Below, piece after piece: positions 16,451 through 25,771 of a DNA stretch of 54,406 nt (its first letter is position 1; every line of letters begins with the position of its first letter). This DNA is from a virus: IMG/VR virus record IMGVR_UViG_3300028592_000014, positions 1 through 54,406 of that record; one strand, given 5' to 3'. The notes beneath the pieces are model-generated. The model worked only from the letters and a program-made list of their open reading frames with translations. It was not told where the DNA came from and made no database searches. The translations under genes and the position numbers were made by a program.

Positions 16451-17509
16451 TTAAACTTTGTTGGTAGCGAGCAGGTAATCTCTAATGCCCTGTTTGCCAC
16501 CTGATTTGACGATCTTGGTTTTGAGGTTGCGGACGGTCTGCTGCTCGCGGTTCGACTCTGGGGCCTGTCCGGGTTTAACCAGCTTTGGCGCAGTGCGAAC
16601 CTTGTTTTCAACGACCTTTTTCGACTCCTGCAGTCGGTCGTACAGCATGGCTTTGCGCAATGCAGCAACGTGAGCACTGCGAGCGATGGAATCCAGTTCA
16701 TGCGGCTCAAAACCTGCCTTGAGACCCCACTCTTTGATTTCCTTGCGCTCCTTCTCCGCAGCTTCTGCGCTCTTCCACTCGGGAATGACTTGCACGAGCT
16801 TTTCGCGCTCTGCCGCTAGAAACTCCTGCAATTGCGCTTGTCGCTGCTGCTGTTGCTGCTCGCGCTCGGCTTGAACGGTCTGCGCGGCCTGTTGAAGGCT
16901 GGCCTTGCGTGCATTCAGGTCGGTCAGCCGCGCCGAGTATTCGCCAGGGTTTTCAGCCCGCAGACGTTGCCAGTCGATCGATTGAAACTCGCGGGTAAGC
17001 TCCTGGTCAGCCATACCAATCAGCCTATCCAGATGCTCGACGCGAGCCGTAGCAGCCTGATCGACCTCAGCCATGCGCTGCTGTAGCGCCCGCTTTTGCT
17101 CTGCAACACTTCGTGATTCGTTATCGACATGCCCCCGGAGCTGGTAGGACTTGATGAGGTCATCGAACTTGGCAGTGCCGTCCTTGCCGTCGATCTTCGT
17201 TTTGATGACTGCATTGCCGTCGTCGTCAACGTCAAAAGCGGACTCATCAACACCGAAGAGCTTTGCAAGCTCGTTGGTTGTCATCTGCGGTTCGTCGACC
17301 TCACCCGGTGCATCAACTTGCGGGTCGTCGTCGTCTTGCTCTGCAGGTTCCGCAGGGTTGGGCGACTCTTGCGGCGTATCGTCATTGCCGCTTTCATCTG
17401 CCCTTGCTTGCGGTTGTGGTTGTGCTGGGGCTTCCTCTGCAGCTAGGAAATTCTCCAGCCGCTCGGAGATACTTGCGCCGGCATCGCCGGTAGGGTTCTC
17501 AACGGGCAT
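16451..17509 (-). CDS. Capsid scaffolding protein
   Basis: A 352-residue protein with an acidic, proline-containing N-terminal third (EDDDPQVDAPGEVDEPQM) and a long Gln/Glu/Arg-rich coiled coil (about residues 125-230, including EREQQQQQRQAQLQEF). The C-terminus is basic. This is the usual make-up of phage scaffolds, and the gene lies directly upstream of the capsid gene. GGAG precedes the ATG. It should guide procapsid assembly and leave before packaging. Confidence 0.85.
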   Translation of the reverse strand: MPVENPTGDAGASISERLENFLAAEEAPAQPQPQARADESGNDDTPQESPNPAEPAEQDDDDPQVDAPGEVDEPQMTTNELAKLFGVDESAFDVDDDGNAVIKTKIDGKDGTAKFDDLIKSYQLRGHVDNESRSVAEQKRALQQRMAEVDQAATARVEHLDRLIGMADQELTREFQSIDWQRLRAENPGEYSARLTDLNARKASLQQAAQTVQAEREQQQQQRQAQLQEFLAAEREKLVQVIPEWKSAEAAEKERKEIKEWGLKAGFEPHELDSIARSAHVAALRKAMLYDRLQESKKVVENKVRTAPKLVKPGQAPESNREQQTVRNLKTKIVKSGGKQGIRDYLLATNKV

Positions 17510-17520
17510 CTCACTACTCC

Positions 17521-17548
17521 AAAAAATGAAGCCCGCTCAATGGCGGGC
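17521..17548 (-). terminator. Rho-independent terminator before the scaffold gene
   Basis: Minus-strand stem GCCCGC/GCGGGC (17543-17548 with 17531-17536) followed by TTCATTTTTT. It separates the portal-side genes from the scaffold/capsid genes. Confidence 0.75.
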
Positions 17549-17574
17549 CTCGGGTTGAAAATCGGTGTGGTTTT

Positions 17575-17862
17575 CTATCGGATAAAGCGGCGCAATCCGC
17601 GCGCCTTTTCCAACTCTTTGATCTGGATATCTGCAACCTCTCCGTCCTCTACCTTGCGCGTGACTTCACGCTTAACGGCCTGAAGCAGCTGCTTGGAAAT
17701 GATGATGCGCTGCGCCTTCACCGGATCGTCAGGACTGCAGGAAAGCGTGGCTTGATTCAGGTATTCATCCACCGCATCGAATGCTTCCTTAAACAAGGGA
17801 TTCTCAAGCAGTGCCCGCGCATCCTGTCCGCGCAACTTTCTATGTTCTGGTGTCTGTGTCAT
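17575..17862 (-). CDS. Small helical hypothetical virion-module protein
   Basis: A 95-residue helical protein (RKLRGQDARALLENPLFKEAF; VKAQRIIISKQLLQAVKREV) ending in a basic tail GLRRFIR. Its length and its place between portal-side genes and scaffold match small conserved proteins of podovirus head modules. The start overlaps the upstream stop by ATGA. No function can be named. Confidence 0.7.
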   Translation of the reverse strand: MTQTPEHRKLRGQDARALLENPLFKEAFDAVDEYLNQATLSCSPDDPVKAQRIIISKQLLQAVKREVTRKVEDGEVADIQIKELEKARGLRRFIR

Positions 17863-18620
17863 AGGGCCATCAATAACAGTTCGATATCATCATCTTCCGG
17901 CGCGGCCTGCTGTTCCAACCACTTGATCAGCGGGCCAATCCGGTCCTCTTTAATCATCGTGCGTGCGCGCTTCTGTGCTTCCTTGTTGTCAGGGACTTGC
18001 TTCATCAATGCGCTGACGGAGTAAGTTGCTACGGGCTCCGGCTTGATCAACGCCCACTTGCGCGGCTTCGTGCTCTTCTTCGGCTCTGGCCCCTCTTCCT
18101 CGCGGATAGCCTCAAGAAAGTCTTGCGCCTCGCTCAGTGTGTCGAAGAAATGCAGCAGATCACCGCGACGGACATGGAAGCGCCGGCGACGGTGCGGGCG
18201 GCCAACGGCAGTGCCTTTTATCTGCCCTGCGATGCTGATCGTTTCTGCTGCCTCAGTCCATGACGCCACGCCGGTTACAGGAGGCGCGCCTTCTCCTACC
18301 GTAATGTCTGAGGTCGTGGAGCCGCGCAGGACCGCATTAACGAGCAGCCGATAATCGAACTCGTAATAACCATCCGGCGCATCGGTGAACGACAGAGCGC
18401 CGGTTTCGTATGGTTTAAAGTTGCCGGCGCTCGGCTTCCTGGTGACCTGCCACAGCAGTTCCTTGTCTTCATCACCGGGCAGCAGGTCATTCAGCAGAGG
18501 GCTATCTTCTTCGCCGGTCAGCGCCAGAATTTCTGATCCGAGCACGCCACGGCCACCGCGCCCCCAATGGAATCGGTTCTCGCGGTTCGGGAGCTTCCCA
18601 CCGTATGCGAACGTTTTCAT
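17859..18620 (-). CDS. Hypothetical head-module protein with a WTEAAxT repeat unit
   Basis: A 253-residue protein. The first half is beta-rich and glycine-rich (FAYGGKLPNRENRFHWGRGG). One unit GVASWTEAAETISIAG (about residues 116-131) closely matches two units in the next protein. After a very basic stretch (RPHRRRRFHVRRGD) come helices (TLSEAQDFLEAIREEEG) and an acidic C-terminus. It is coupled by ATGA overlaps on both sides. It may assemble with its neighbour through the shared unit. Family unknown. Confidence 0.65.
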   Translation of the reverse strand: MKTFAYGGKLPNRENRFHWGRGGRGVLGSEILALTGEEDSPLLNDLLPGDEDKELLWQVTRKPSAGNFKPYETGALSFTDAPDGYYEFDYRLLVNAVLRGSTTSDITVGEGAPPVTGVASWTEAAETISIAGQIKGTAVGRPHRRRRFHVRRGDLLHFFDTLSEAQDFLEAIREEEGPEPKKSTKPRKWALIKPEPVATYSVSALMKQVPDNKEAQKRARTMIKEDRIGPLIKWLEQQAAPEDDDIELLLMAL

Positions 18621-19693
18621 TGCGCTTGGTACCTATCGATGCCGCGAATGGTGCCGTCTTCGTTGAAGCAGGCCACTATGTACCATTCGCCGAATTCAAG
18701 CGCCGCGTCACTGATGGCGAGCCGCCCGGTGCTCGCATCCGTCACTTGATCGGCCAGACTCAGAACCACCGTCCGATCGAGCGCAACAACCATCACGTTA
18801 GGAATCGTCTCGCTGGTAATCGCAGCCTCATCCACCCAATTTGCAAACGGATCGGTCGTGATCGTCGCCACGTCGCTGGCAACGTTGCCCGTCACAGAAA
18901 CCGTATCTGCCGCCTCGGTCCAGGCGATCGTTCCAATCACGCCGCTGATTTCAACCTCACCGGTTGCCGCAACGGTGTCGGCAGCTTCTGTCCAGGAGAT
19001 TGTGCCGGTTACGGCAGCAGGGGCATCAAGCAAACCGCGCAGATTATCGGCACCGGGCGCACATTCGGAATTTGGCTTCTGATCACTCCATATAACGATG
19101 TCCTCGATGTCTTGCACGAGACTGTTTTGACCACCGACCAGCAGCCTATCAAGCGTAGTGTTTAGCGTTGCGTTATTTGCCGTCCAGTCTGGATCAGTGT
19201 TAAGCCGACCGACTTTTTCCTTCCAAACGTCGAGAACTTCGTTGCCAGAGCCGTTCGTACTGATCCGCAGAATGTACGTTGTCATGGCAGTGCCAAACGC
19301 ACCTATCGGTATATTTGCAATCCCCGAGGATGCATATCGAGCGCGAATATTGCCCGTGCCGCTTTGGGTCAATCCGAAGTTGGTATTCGCGTCCCCGTTT
19401 TTGTACATCTGGACAAAAGGAACGAAACCGGTACCACCAGACGGCGCGGTTACAATCTTGAGCCGGATTGCAATCGTGAAGCCGCCGCTGGCATTTGCCA
19501 CGGTGATGGCCTTCGATATGCCTGTTGCAATCGAATCCGCGCCGGAGTTTCGCCAATTCGCAAGGCCGCTATCGCCGGTCACGATGCTCAGCGTGCCACC
19601 GGTCAGGATGTCGCTGTTGTTCAGCTCATTGTGCGCAGTGGTATCGCCGAAATTTGGCTTCAAACGATAGATAATGTTGTCGGAGAACGCCAT
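18617..19693 (-). CDS. Concanavalin/LamG-like putative adhesin with tandem repeats
   Basis: A 358-residue beta-rich protein. Residues about 1-220 have the look of a lectin/glucanase jelly roll (FTIAIRLKIVTAPSGGTGFV; TYILRISTNGSGNEVLDVW; IEDIVIWSDQK). Two repeats follow, GTISWTEAADTVAATG and GTIAWTEAADTVSVTG (about 235-270), like small Ig/beta units. A C-terminal domain ends GTIRGIDRYQ. It sits between portal and scaffold, unusual for a fibre, and may decorate the capsid and bind sugar. Fold is by pattern only. Confidence 0.6.
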   Translation of the reverse strand: MAFSDNIIYRLKPNFGDTTAHNELNNSDILTGGTLSIVTGDSGLANWRNSGADSIATGISKAITVANASGGFTIAIRLKIVTAPSGGTGFVPFVQMYKNGDANTNFGLTQSGTGNIRARYASSGIANIPIGAFGTAMTTYILRISTNGSGNEVLDVWKEKVGRLNTDPDWTANNATLNTTLDRLLVGGQNSLVQDIEDIVIWSDQKPNSECAPGADNLRGLLDAPAAVTGTISWTEAADTVAATGEVEISGVIGTIAWTEAADTVSVTGNVASDVATITTDPFANWVDEAAITSETIPNVMVVALDRTVVLSLADQVTDASTGRLAISDAALEFGEWYIVACFNEDGTIRGIDRYQAQ

Positions 19694-20836
19694 TTATGCA
19701 CACCTCAAGGCTTGCAAAGCACTTGTCCAATTTGCCAACGAAACAACAACATCCAAGGCGGGAATATATTGAACCCGGCCCCACCAGTTATTTGTAGGCG
19801 TATGCAGGGAATCGCCAGTCGGCGTGACTTGAGTAACGGAGAAATCCGATAGATCAACGCGGAAAATCGTGGAGGCGTTCGTGTATAGGTACACGACATT
19901 TCTTGTCGTATCGTGAGCGCGGCCCCAACCTGGTTGCGTGCCGCTCATTGCGCTGGTGAGCGCAGATGCTCCCGATCCCGAAAGTGTGGCCGTGGTTTTG
20001 CTGCCACCACCAAGCGGGTAATACACGACGCCGCCAGATGCTCTACCAGCAAACCGAACCAATCGATTGTTGACCGCATCAACCACAAGCGCGGCGCCTT
20101 GACCTTCCGTGCCGGACAGATCAACTACATCGCTTGCCGTCTTGGTCGTGACATTGAAAATGCTTATTCGATTGTCCGTGTCCCAGACGTAGATATTCCC
20201 CGTTTCAGGATGCTGAGCAGAGGCGGTTTCCGATCCGGTTATTCTCGGCATCGGCCCATATTCCTCAGGCTCCCATTCGCGGCCTTCCATGGTGAAAGCA
20301 TCAATTGCCGTTGTCCGGACATCAGCAGAACCACCAAACGGAGCGCCGTTATATGCGAACCCCATGTTTCCATTCAGCCGGAGAAACTTGTCCTGTCCGT
20401 CTATGTTTGCGACGAACATGGCGTAGTAGGTGTGACGGCTGGTAGGCATGCCATCGGCGTAGTAGTTAGAGCCACCCAATACGTTTGCTGCCAAAGTGCG
20501 TTCTATCAGCAAATCCCAAGATGGTGAGTCGGCGGCTAGATCGGTATCGCCAATTTCATTCCCGCCATAGCCATCATGCCCGCCGCCGTGGATGCCAAAC
20601 CTCGTTCTATATCGAAAACCGCCACACCACGCATTTACCATATCCCGTTGGTTTCCCATCGATCCAGAAACAGCCGGAACAAGACCGGCTGCGGAACTTG
20701 GAGCAGTTCCCGAAATGGTGATGAGCTGGTGAGGCGCAGCGCCAGCAAGCCACGCTGGTGGTGGCGGCGAAGGCGGCAACATCCCCGCGGACAGCGCCCC
20801 GCCGCTCGGAATAACGTAGTGATCAGCTACCGGCAT
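19694..20836 (-). CDS. Kelch/galactose-oxidase-like beta-propeller protein
   Basis: A 380-residue protein with repeats typical of kelch propellers: FGIHGGGHDGYGGNEI, GSETASAQHPETGNIYVWD, and strands ending in x-x-N-R-L-V-R-F-A. The N-terminus is proline-rich (LPPSPPPPAWLAG). No catalytic copper site can be identified by eye. It begins directly after another beta protein in the head module and is followed by the lectin-like gene. Likely a capsid- or tail-bound receptor or decoration protein. Confidence 0.65.
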   Translation of the reverse strand: MPVADHYVIPSGGALSAGMLPPSPPPPAWLAGAAPHQLITISGTAPSSAAGLVPAVSGSMGNQRDMVNAWCGGFRYRTRFGIHGGGHDGYGGNEIGDTDLAADSPSWDLLIERTLAANVLGGSNYYADGMPTSRHTYYAMFVANIDGQDKFLRLNGNMGFAYNGAPFGGSADVRTTAIDAFTMEGREWEPEEYGPMPRITGSETASAQHPETGNIYVWDTDNRISIFNVTTKTASDVVDLSGTEGQGAALVVDAVNNRLVRFAGRASGGVVYYPLGGGSKTTATLSGSGASALTSAMSGTQPGWGRAHDTTRNVVYLYTNASTIFRVDLSDFSVTQVTPTGDSLHTPTNNWWGRVQYIPALDVVVSLANWTSALQALRCA

Positions 20837-20840
20837 GTCG

Positions 20841-21236
20841 TTACGTGTTGCCGTCCGTGATCGTGAAATCGGTGATGCTTACGTCACCGCCCGATGTGAT
20901 CGAGGTCGTGTTGAGGATGACATTGGCGGCAGATGTCCCGACTGTCACATCGATGCAGGCCGTCGTTCCGTCTGCTTTGAGGATGCGGCCCCAGGTTGCC
21001 GTGCCACTAGCAAGGCCGGTTACATCGGCGGGAAGTGTCACGTCCTGCACCCCATTGTCTGCAGCAGGCGCAAACGGGCTTCCAAGGGTGAATTCCGCGA
21101 GCTTGGTTTGCGTCGAGATTGCACCGCCGCCCGAAGGCTTTGTGCCGTTATAGATGCGCAGTAGCCCCGCGTTGCCAATAATCGTCGCGTTCGCGTCCAA
21201 CTTCGCATTGCGCATTTCTTCTGAGTACCAAGGCAT
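20841..21236 (-). CDS. Small beta-rich virion protein (131 aa)
   Basis: A 131-residue protein, MPWYSEEMRNAKLDANATII, then strands such as GLLRIYNGTKPSG and TWGRILKADGTTACIDVTVG. GGGAG lies six bases before the start. The pattern (a short helix then a beta sandwich) occurs in small head proteins near portal genes of this phage type. It follows a terminator after the portal gene and starts the adhesin group. Function not known. Confidence 0.7.
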   Translation of the reverse strand: MPWYSEEMRNAKLDANATIIGNAGLLRIYNGTKPSGGGAISTQTKLAEFTLGSPFAPAADNGVQDVTLPADVTGLASGTATWGRILKADGTTACIDVTVGTSAANVILNTTSITSGGDVSITDFTITDGNT

Positions 21237-21250
21237 GTTTGCTCCCTACA

Positions 21251-21276
21251 AATGAAAACGGCACCCGAAGGTGCCG
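21251..21276 (-). terminator. Rho-independent terminator after the portal gene
   Basis: Perfect seven-base stem CGGCACC/GGTGCCG with loop CGAA (TTCG on the minus strand), followed by TTTTCATTTG. It separates packaging genes from the structural block. Confidence 0.85.
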
Positions 21277-21295
21277 ACTGTGGTGTGTTTAAGGT

Positions 21296-23599
21296 TTATC
21301 CGAGTCCGGTTGCCCTGCCGCTCTGATCGCGGACCACAGGACGCCCATTGACGTGCGTAACGCGCCCGTCTGGACCGCGCTGCAACTGGATTTGTCGCGG
21401 GCCGGCCATCATCTGCTTGATTTCGTCGTGACGTTGGCTCAATACCTGCTGCTGCTCGAACATCTGCTGCAGGCCGGTGTTGACCTCGGCCATCAGGTCG
21501 GCAAGGGTCTGCCTCGGGCGGAGGTTGCCATCGTCGCCGTACTCTGTCGGGCTGTCCGGGCTGATGTTTTGGTTGAGCGTGAGCGAGGTTTGCTTGAGCG
21601 ATGTCTTTGCCTGCATTTCGGCCTCGGCCAGCTTCGTCCGCTGCTCCATTTCGGTTTGCCAGCGGTCGAACTCCAACTGCTTTTCTTGCTTCTGCATCTC
21701 GACGTTTGCATCGAGTTGCGCCTTTTGCAGCGTGACTTGCCCCTTTGCCTGCTCGACCTCGACCATAGGATTCGGCGGCGGCTTGCGGTTCGCCATCATC
21801 TGCTGGAACTCTGGGCTGTCGGGCGACATGGCATACTTCTCTGGCATATCGAAACCGAGCGTGTTGCAGATGTCTTCGAACATCTCGAACGCCTGTTTCG
21901 GGCCGACCAAGTTCATCGCGGCAAGTTTGTCTTGCAGTCCGGACAGCAGTAGCAGCTTCTGGCGCTTCTCTTCCTCGTTGCCGGTGCCAAGGCCGACACG
22001 CGCCGTCAAATCGGTACGCTCGCGCCATTCCTGCGGATTCACCGGCACCCAATTGCCCCGCATCTTGACGACGCGCGCCTTGTCCTGGTGCTGGATCAGC
22101 AGCGCATGTACTTGGAGCATGAGTTCCTTGATGCCTGTTTCCGCGATCAACCGAACGATCATTTCGATTTTCTGTGTAGCGCGGTTCAGGTTTTCAAGGA
22201 AAGCGCCCTTCGTGCTCTGCTTCAGAATGTCAGGATCAAGTCCGGTCGAGGCGCGGGAAATACCTGTGCGGCTTTCCTTCACGCCGTTGAAGAAGTCCAC
22301 CACCGGCAGGATTTGGTCAACGATCGGCGTCGTAATCAGCGGCATAACGGCGTCACCAACCGGCCCCTCACCCTTGATGCGCTTGATCCCACCCGGCAGG
22401 GACTGCATGAAGTCCACCAGATTGGCGCGCTCGTTGACCATGATCTGCTGATTGTTGGTCAGATAGATGTTGTCGAGCAGTTGCCGCAGCAGGACGGTCT
22501 TGATTTCCTGCAGGTCGGCCAGCTCATCATCGAGCGATTCACCAACGTGTCGATGCGGCATGCGTTTCGCCACAAATCCGGTCATCGGCATTGCCGTCAA
22601 TGTTTCGTTCCACTCTTCACCGGGCGGCAACTTGTCCGCGACGGTCACCACCTTGCGCAGCTCTGCAATGCCGTCACCATCCCAATCGACGCGCAAATAA
22701 GCCTCGCAATACTCGATTTCATCCATGGAGCGATCGACAATCGCGGCGCCCGATACATCGCGCTCATCAGATACAGAATCCCGCGCTATCGTCTCTTGTG
22801 TATTGTCCGCCTCGTTGTATGCCGGCAAGCTATAGGCGAAATCGGCGTCCATGCCCATCTCGATAAGCTCGGAACGGGTCTTGCGGGTCACATGCTCGTT
22901 GAATGGTGAGCCTTGGAGCGATCCTCGGCATTTCTTGGATATCCGCACCTCTTCCGCTGGAACCGCCTCGATGCACACCTTGCCCGTTTTGCGCTTGATC
23001 TGCAGTTTGATGTCGAAGACTTCCAGCGGGACTTCTCCCATCGGCCCGGCCACCATCGCCATGCTTGGCGTAGCTGCTTTTACATCAACTTCCGCGCCAT
23101 CGGCCTGCAGCTCCGTCATGAGTCGCGTGATGTCATCCATCGTCAGGCCGGAATACTCCTCGTCGCTGATCTTTGTTGACTCATCCCAATAGTGCTTCAC
23201 GTAGCCATTGCGCAGCAGCAGCGTGTCCTTGATAGCGTCGTGCAGGATCATGAAGCCCGGATTGTCTTTCATGATCACTTGGTTGGTGTAATCCGACTCC
23301 TGCTGTGCAAGCTCCTCATCCTCGGGACCAACAGGATCAAACTCGCCCAGGCTTCCGGACTGCACAAACACGCGCATGATCGCCGGCATAGCCCAATCCA
23401 CGGCCTCGGCAAGATCGCGGCTCACAACCTGCGAGCGGCCTTCCTGCTCGTTGCCGTAGGGCCGGCCATGGTAGTGATCCATGGCGCGAGCACGATCGTT
23501 CGACAGGTCGCCATCCTCGGCGCCCAGCGAATCACGCCTGTGCGATCGGATGATCGACAGCAGATCGTTGCTTGTGAGCTTTTGAACGGTCTTTTTCAC
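21296..23599 (-). CDS. Portal protein, P22/BPP-1 type
   Basis: A 767-residue portal. The N-terminal part (SNDRARAMDHYHGRPYGNE; SQVVSRDLAEAVDWAMPAIM) is the conserved opening of podovirus portals. The middle has TGISRASTGLDPDIL, another family hallmark. The C-terminal third is a Gln/Lys-rich helix (QKQEKQLEFDRWQTEMEQ) that probably forms a barrel. It is coupled to the upstream gene by ATGA. It forms the dodecameric channel for DNA entry and docks the terminase. Length is typical. Confidence 0.9.
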   Translation of the reverse strand: MKKTVQKLTSNDLLSIIRSHRRDSLGAEDGDLSNDRARAMDHYHGRPYGNEQEGRSQVVSRDLAEAVDWAMPAIMRVFVQSGSLGEFDPVGPEDEELAQQESDYTNQVIMKDNPGFMILHDAIKDTLLLRNGYVKHYWDESTKISDEEYSGLTMDDITRLMTELQADGAEVDVKAATPSMAMVAGPMGEVPLEVFDIKLQIKRKTGKVCIEAVPAEEVRISKKCRGSLQGSPFNEHVTRKTRSELIEMGMDADFAYSLPAYNEADNTQETIARDSVSDERDVSGAAIVDRSMDEIEYCEAYLRVDWDGDGIAELRKVVTVADKLPPGEEWNETLTAMPMTGFVAKRMPHRHVGESLDDELADLQEIKTVLLRQLLDNIYLTNNQQIMVNERANLVDFMQSLPGGIKRIKGEGPVGDAVMPLITTPIVDQILPVVDFFNGVKESRTGISRASTGLDPDILKQSTKGAFLENLNRATQKIEMIVRLIAETGIKELMLQVHALLIQHQDKARVVKMRGNWVPVNPQEWRERTDLTARVGLGTGNEEEKRQKLLLLSGLQDKLAAMNLVGPKQAFEMFEDICNTLGFDMPEKYAMSPDSPEFQQMMANRKPPPNPMVEVEQAKGQVTLQKAQLDANVEMQKQEKQLEFDRWQTEMEQRTKLAEAEMQAKTSLKQTSLTLNQNISPDSPTEYGDDGNLRPRQTLADLMAEVNTGLQQMFEQQQVLSQRHDEIKQMMAGPRQIQLQRGPDGRVTHVNGRPVVRDQSGRATGLG

Positions 23600-23958
23600 A
23601 GGTATTTCTCGAAGCCGTCAGCAGGGAGCGAGAGGGAACCGAGATAGTCTTGATAGCCGTGATGAATCAGCGCGGCCTTGATGCGTGTGACGCGATCGAC
23701 TAGCGGCAAGCTGATGGACTGGCCGTCCCAAATGCGCAGCGCGAGTGCGTTCATCGTTGCGGCGGCTGATTCTTCGGCCTCGCGGCGAGCGGCTTCCTTG
23801 GCCTTTGCTTCGGCCTCGGCCTGCTCCTGCGCTGCGCGTTCCTCTTCGGCCTTTTTCGCTGCCTCGGCTTGCGCAGCAACTACGGCCGCATCAGCTTCCG
23901 GTTGCGCAACCACCTCTTGCGCCGGCTGCTCTTCGACCTTCTTTTTGCCCTTGGTCAT
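23596..23958 (-). CDS. Small Ala/Glu-rich coiled-coil protein between terminase and portal
   Basis: A 120-residue protein. The first 75 residues are Ala/Glu/Lys-rich coiled coil (EEERAAQEQAEAEAKAKEAA), and the rest is a compact segment (RIKAALIHHGYQDYLG). Overlaps of four bases on both sides show tight coupling with terminase and portal. Such small proteins occur at this place in several podoviruses, but the role is unknown. Confidence 0.7.
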   Translation of the reverse strand: MTKGKKKVEEQPAQEVVAQPEADAAVVAAQAEAAKKAEEERAAQEQAEAEAKAKEAARREAEESAAATMNALALRIWDGQSISLPLVDRVTRIKAALIHHGYQDYLGSLSLPADGFEKYL

Positions 23959-25367
23959 ACGATTCCTCTGTTGTTGATTGGAACTGGTTTATCCCATCCA
24001 GCCGGCTTGTTTGTTCCGGCTCTGTCACTTGCAAATGTCAGCAACCACGCATCGGCCAGATTGGGACTCTTCACGCCGCGCGCTTTCATCTCATCCTTGC
24101 CTTCGACCTTGATCAGCCCGTTCGACATCACCTTGTAGGTTGGCGTTGTTAGCTCGCCTATCAACTCGTCGTCGTCACACAGATGACAGTCCATCGATTC
24201 AAGCCACTCGCGGCCCTTCCACCACAGTTCATCGCGCAATCGGGAGAACTGTCGTTCGCCAGCATTCACCGCTGCAGCCTCGGCAACGTTGACGCCATAA
24301 ACCGGCAGGTTGAGTTCCGTCAGGCGGTCCACCACGCCAGCGCCAATGCCGATCACATCGATGTTGATCGAGGCGGGCCGCTTCTTCTCTGGCGTTGCAT
24401 CCCACTCAGCCTTAATCAATCCGGCTGTCTGCATCGTGTCCTTGCCGTACCATTCGCGGGCTTTTTCAATCTGGTGATTACCCTGACGCTTCGCCAGCGC
24501 GGTAGAGTCATCGCCGAAGCGCGCCACATCCAGCCCCCAGATGATCGGAGCCTTGGCATTCAATGCCACCTCGCGAATCTTCGCGGCCTCGCACAATTCG
24601 AGCGAAATAACGCCGTCAACAGCGGCTGCAAAATCGCCTCTCACACGGACCTTGTAGATGGATGATTCGACGCCATACTTTTTCCTCATGCTTGCAACGT
24701 AGGCTTTCGACACGCGCTTGCATGTCTCGCCGTTTACATGGAGCGCCCCCCATTCAGCACGCATCTTGTGATGACTGTCGAAGAAGTAGCCGCTTTGCCG
24801 CGTGGGGTTTGCAGCCATGACCACAAAAGCGCCGTCCGTCGATAAGGCGCCCTCGGCAACCTCGAACACGTTGTCTGAGACGCCCGATGCTTCATCAATC
24901 AGGAACAGGATGTTTTCAGAGTGGAAGCCTTGCAGCGCTTCCGGCTTTTCCGGCCTGGATGTTCGAGCAACCGCGAATGATTCACTTGGGTTCGACTTCA
25001 ACTTGAATGAACCCGCCGACCATTCAAATTCACTACCAAGCGCCGGCAAGTTATCCGACAGAATGCGATGCCACTTCGCTAGCTCTGCCCACAGCACGTC
25101 TTCCAACTGGTGGCCCGTCGGCGCAGTCGCAGGCACCTTGCACGGGAAATAGCAGATGCAGAACCACAGAATGCACCACGCCATGAACGTGGACTTGCCA
25201 ACGCCGTGGCCGGATCGGATGGACAGCTTGCGGCGCTCGACAAGTATCTTGCTCGCCGTCCATTGCCATTCATCTGGCTCAGCCCTCAGCGCTTCCTTTG
25301 CAAACTGTGCCGGTCCACCTTCACGCCAGCGTTTAATGGCCTTTTGCGTCGGCGTCAGCGGCTTCAT
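23955..25367 (-). CDS. Terminase large subunit
   Basis: A 470-residue packaging motor. Walker A is SGHGVGKST (52-60), Walker B is ILFLIDEA (153-160), and the coupling motif region is VMAANPTR (183-190). The nuclease domain has the first metal aspartate in WGLDVARFGDDST (Asp280), a second in NIDVIGIGAG (Asp337) and a late NLADAW motif. It pumps DNA into the procapsid and cuts the concatemer. It overlaps the small terminase gene by 35 bases. Length and motif order are normal. Confidence 0.92.
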   Translation of the reverse strand: MKPLTPTQKAIKRWREGGPAQFAKEALRAEPDEWQWTASKILVERRKLSIRSGHGVGKSTFMAWCILWFCICYFPCKVPATAPTGHQLEDVLWAELAKWHRILSDNLPALGSEFEWSAGSFKLKSNPSESFAVARTSRPEKPEALQGFHSENILFLIDEASGVSDNVFEVAEGALSTDGAFVVMAANPTRQSGYFFDSHHKMRAEWGALHVNGETCKRVSKAYVASMRKKYGVESSIYKVRVRGDFAAAVDGVISLELCEAAKIREVALNAKAPIIWGLDVARFGDDSTALAKRQGNHQIEKAREWYGKDTMQTAGLIKAEWDATPEKKRPASINIDVIGIGAGVVDRLTELNLPVYGVNVAEAAAVNAGERQFSRLRDELWWKGREWLESMDCHLCDDDELIGELTTPTYKVMSNGLIKVEGKDEMKARGVKSPNLADAWLLTFASDRAGTNKPAGWDKPVPINNRGIV

Positions 25368-25668
25368 TCAGCTCGTTCAACTCTTCAGCCAACGTTCGCG
25401 TGGTGACGTTTGCATTCATCTCCACCGCCGACAGCTTCGGATGCACATACGGCGCCGCAGCCTTTGCCGCCTCGAATCTCATCGCATGGAATGCAATCTT
25501 CTGCGCCGGATCGGCACCATCCGGGCATGCTTCATCCCGCATGATTTGCAACATGAATTCGAGCGGCGTCAGACCTTCACTGGCAGCCCTGTCCGCGATC
25601 TCTCGCGTTCTCGTATTGGCGCTGCCTGCCCTGCGGCCTGCGCCATCGCGCTTTCCACCACGAGGCAT
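25333..25668 (-). CDS. Terminase small subunit (putative)
   Basis: A 111-residue protein beginning MPRGGKRDGAGRRAGS, a basic glycine-rich start seen in many small terminases, followed by a helical part (EGLTPLEFMLQIMRDEA; KIAFHAMRFEAAKAAAPYVH). The ATG at 25668 is chosen because AAGGAAA lies upstream; the longer frame to 25809 passes through a terminator. It should recognise the packaging site and load the large subunit. Confidence 0.8.
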   Translation of the reverse strand: MPRGGKRDGAGRRAGSANTRTREIADRAASEGLTPLEFMLQIMRDEACPDGADPAQKIAFHAMRFEAAKAAAPYVHPKLSAVEMNANVTTRTLAEELNELNEAADADAKGH

Positions 25669-25704
25669 TTTTGATTTCCTTTGATTTTCTTTGATTCTTT
25701 TCAA

Positions 25705-25737
25705 TAAAAAAGCCCGAACACCTTTCGATGTCCGGGC
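25705..25737 (-). terminator. Rho-independent terminator upstream of the terminase genes
   Basis: Minus-strand nine-base stem with one G-T pair (25729-25737 with 25712-25720), loop of eight, then TTTTTTATTG. It ends transcripts from the small genes before the terminase unless antitermination occurs. Confidence 0.85.
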
Positions 25738-25771
25738 GAGGTCCACGCTGGTGGCGTGAAGGAGACTCTGT

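Noticed and set aside
11197-20836. Diversity-generating retroelement acting on the fibre or kelch-like protein
   Set aside because: No reverse transcriptase gene, template repeat or Mtd-like lectin was seen anywhere in the window.
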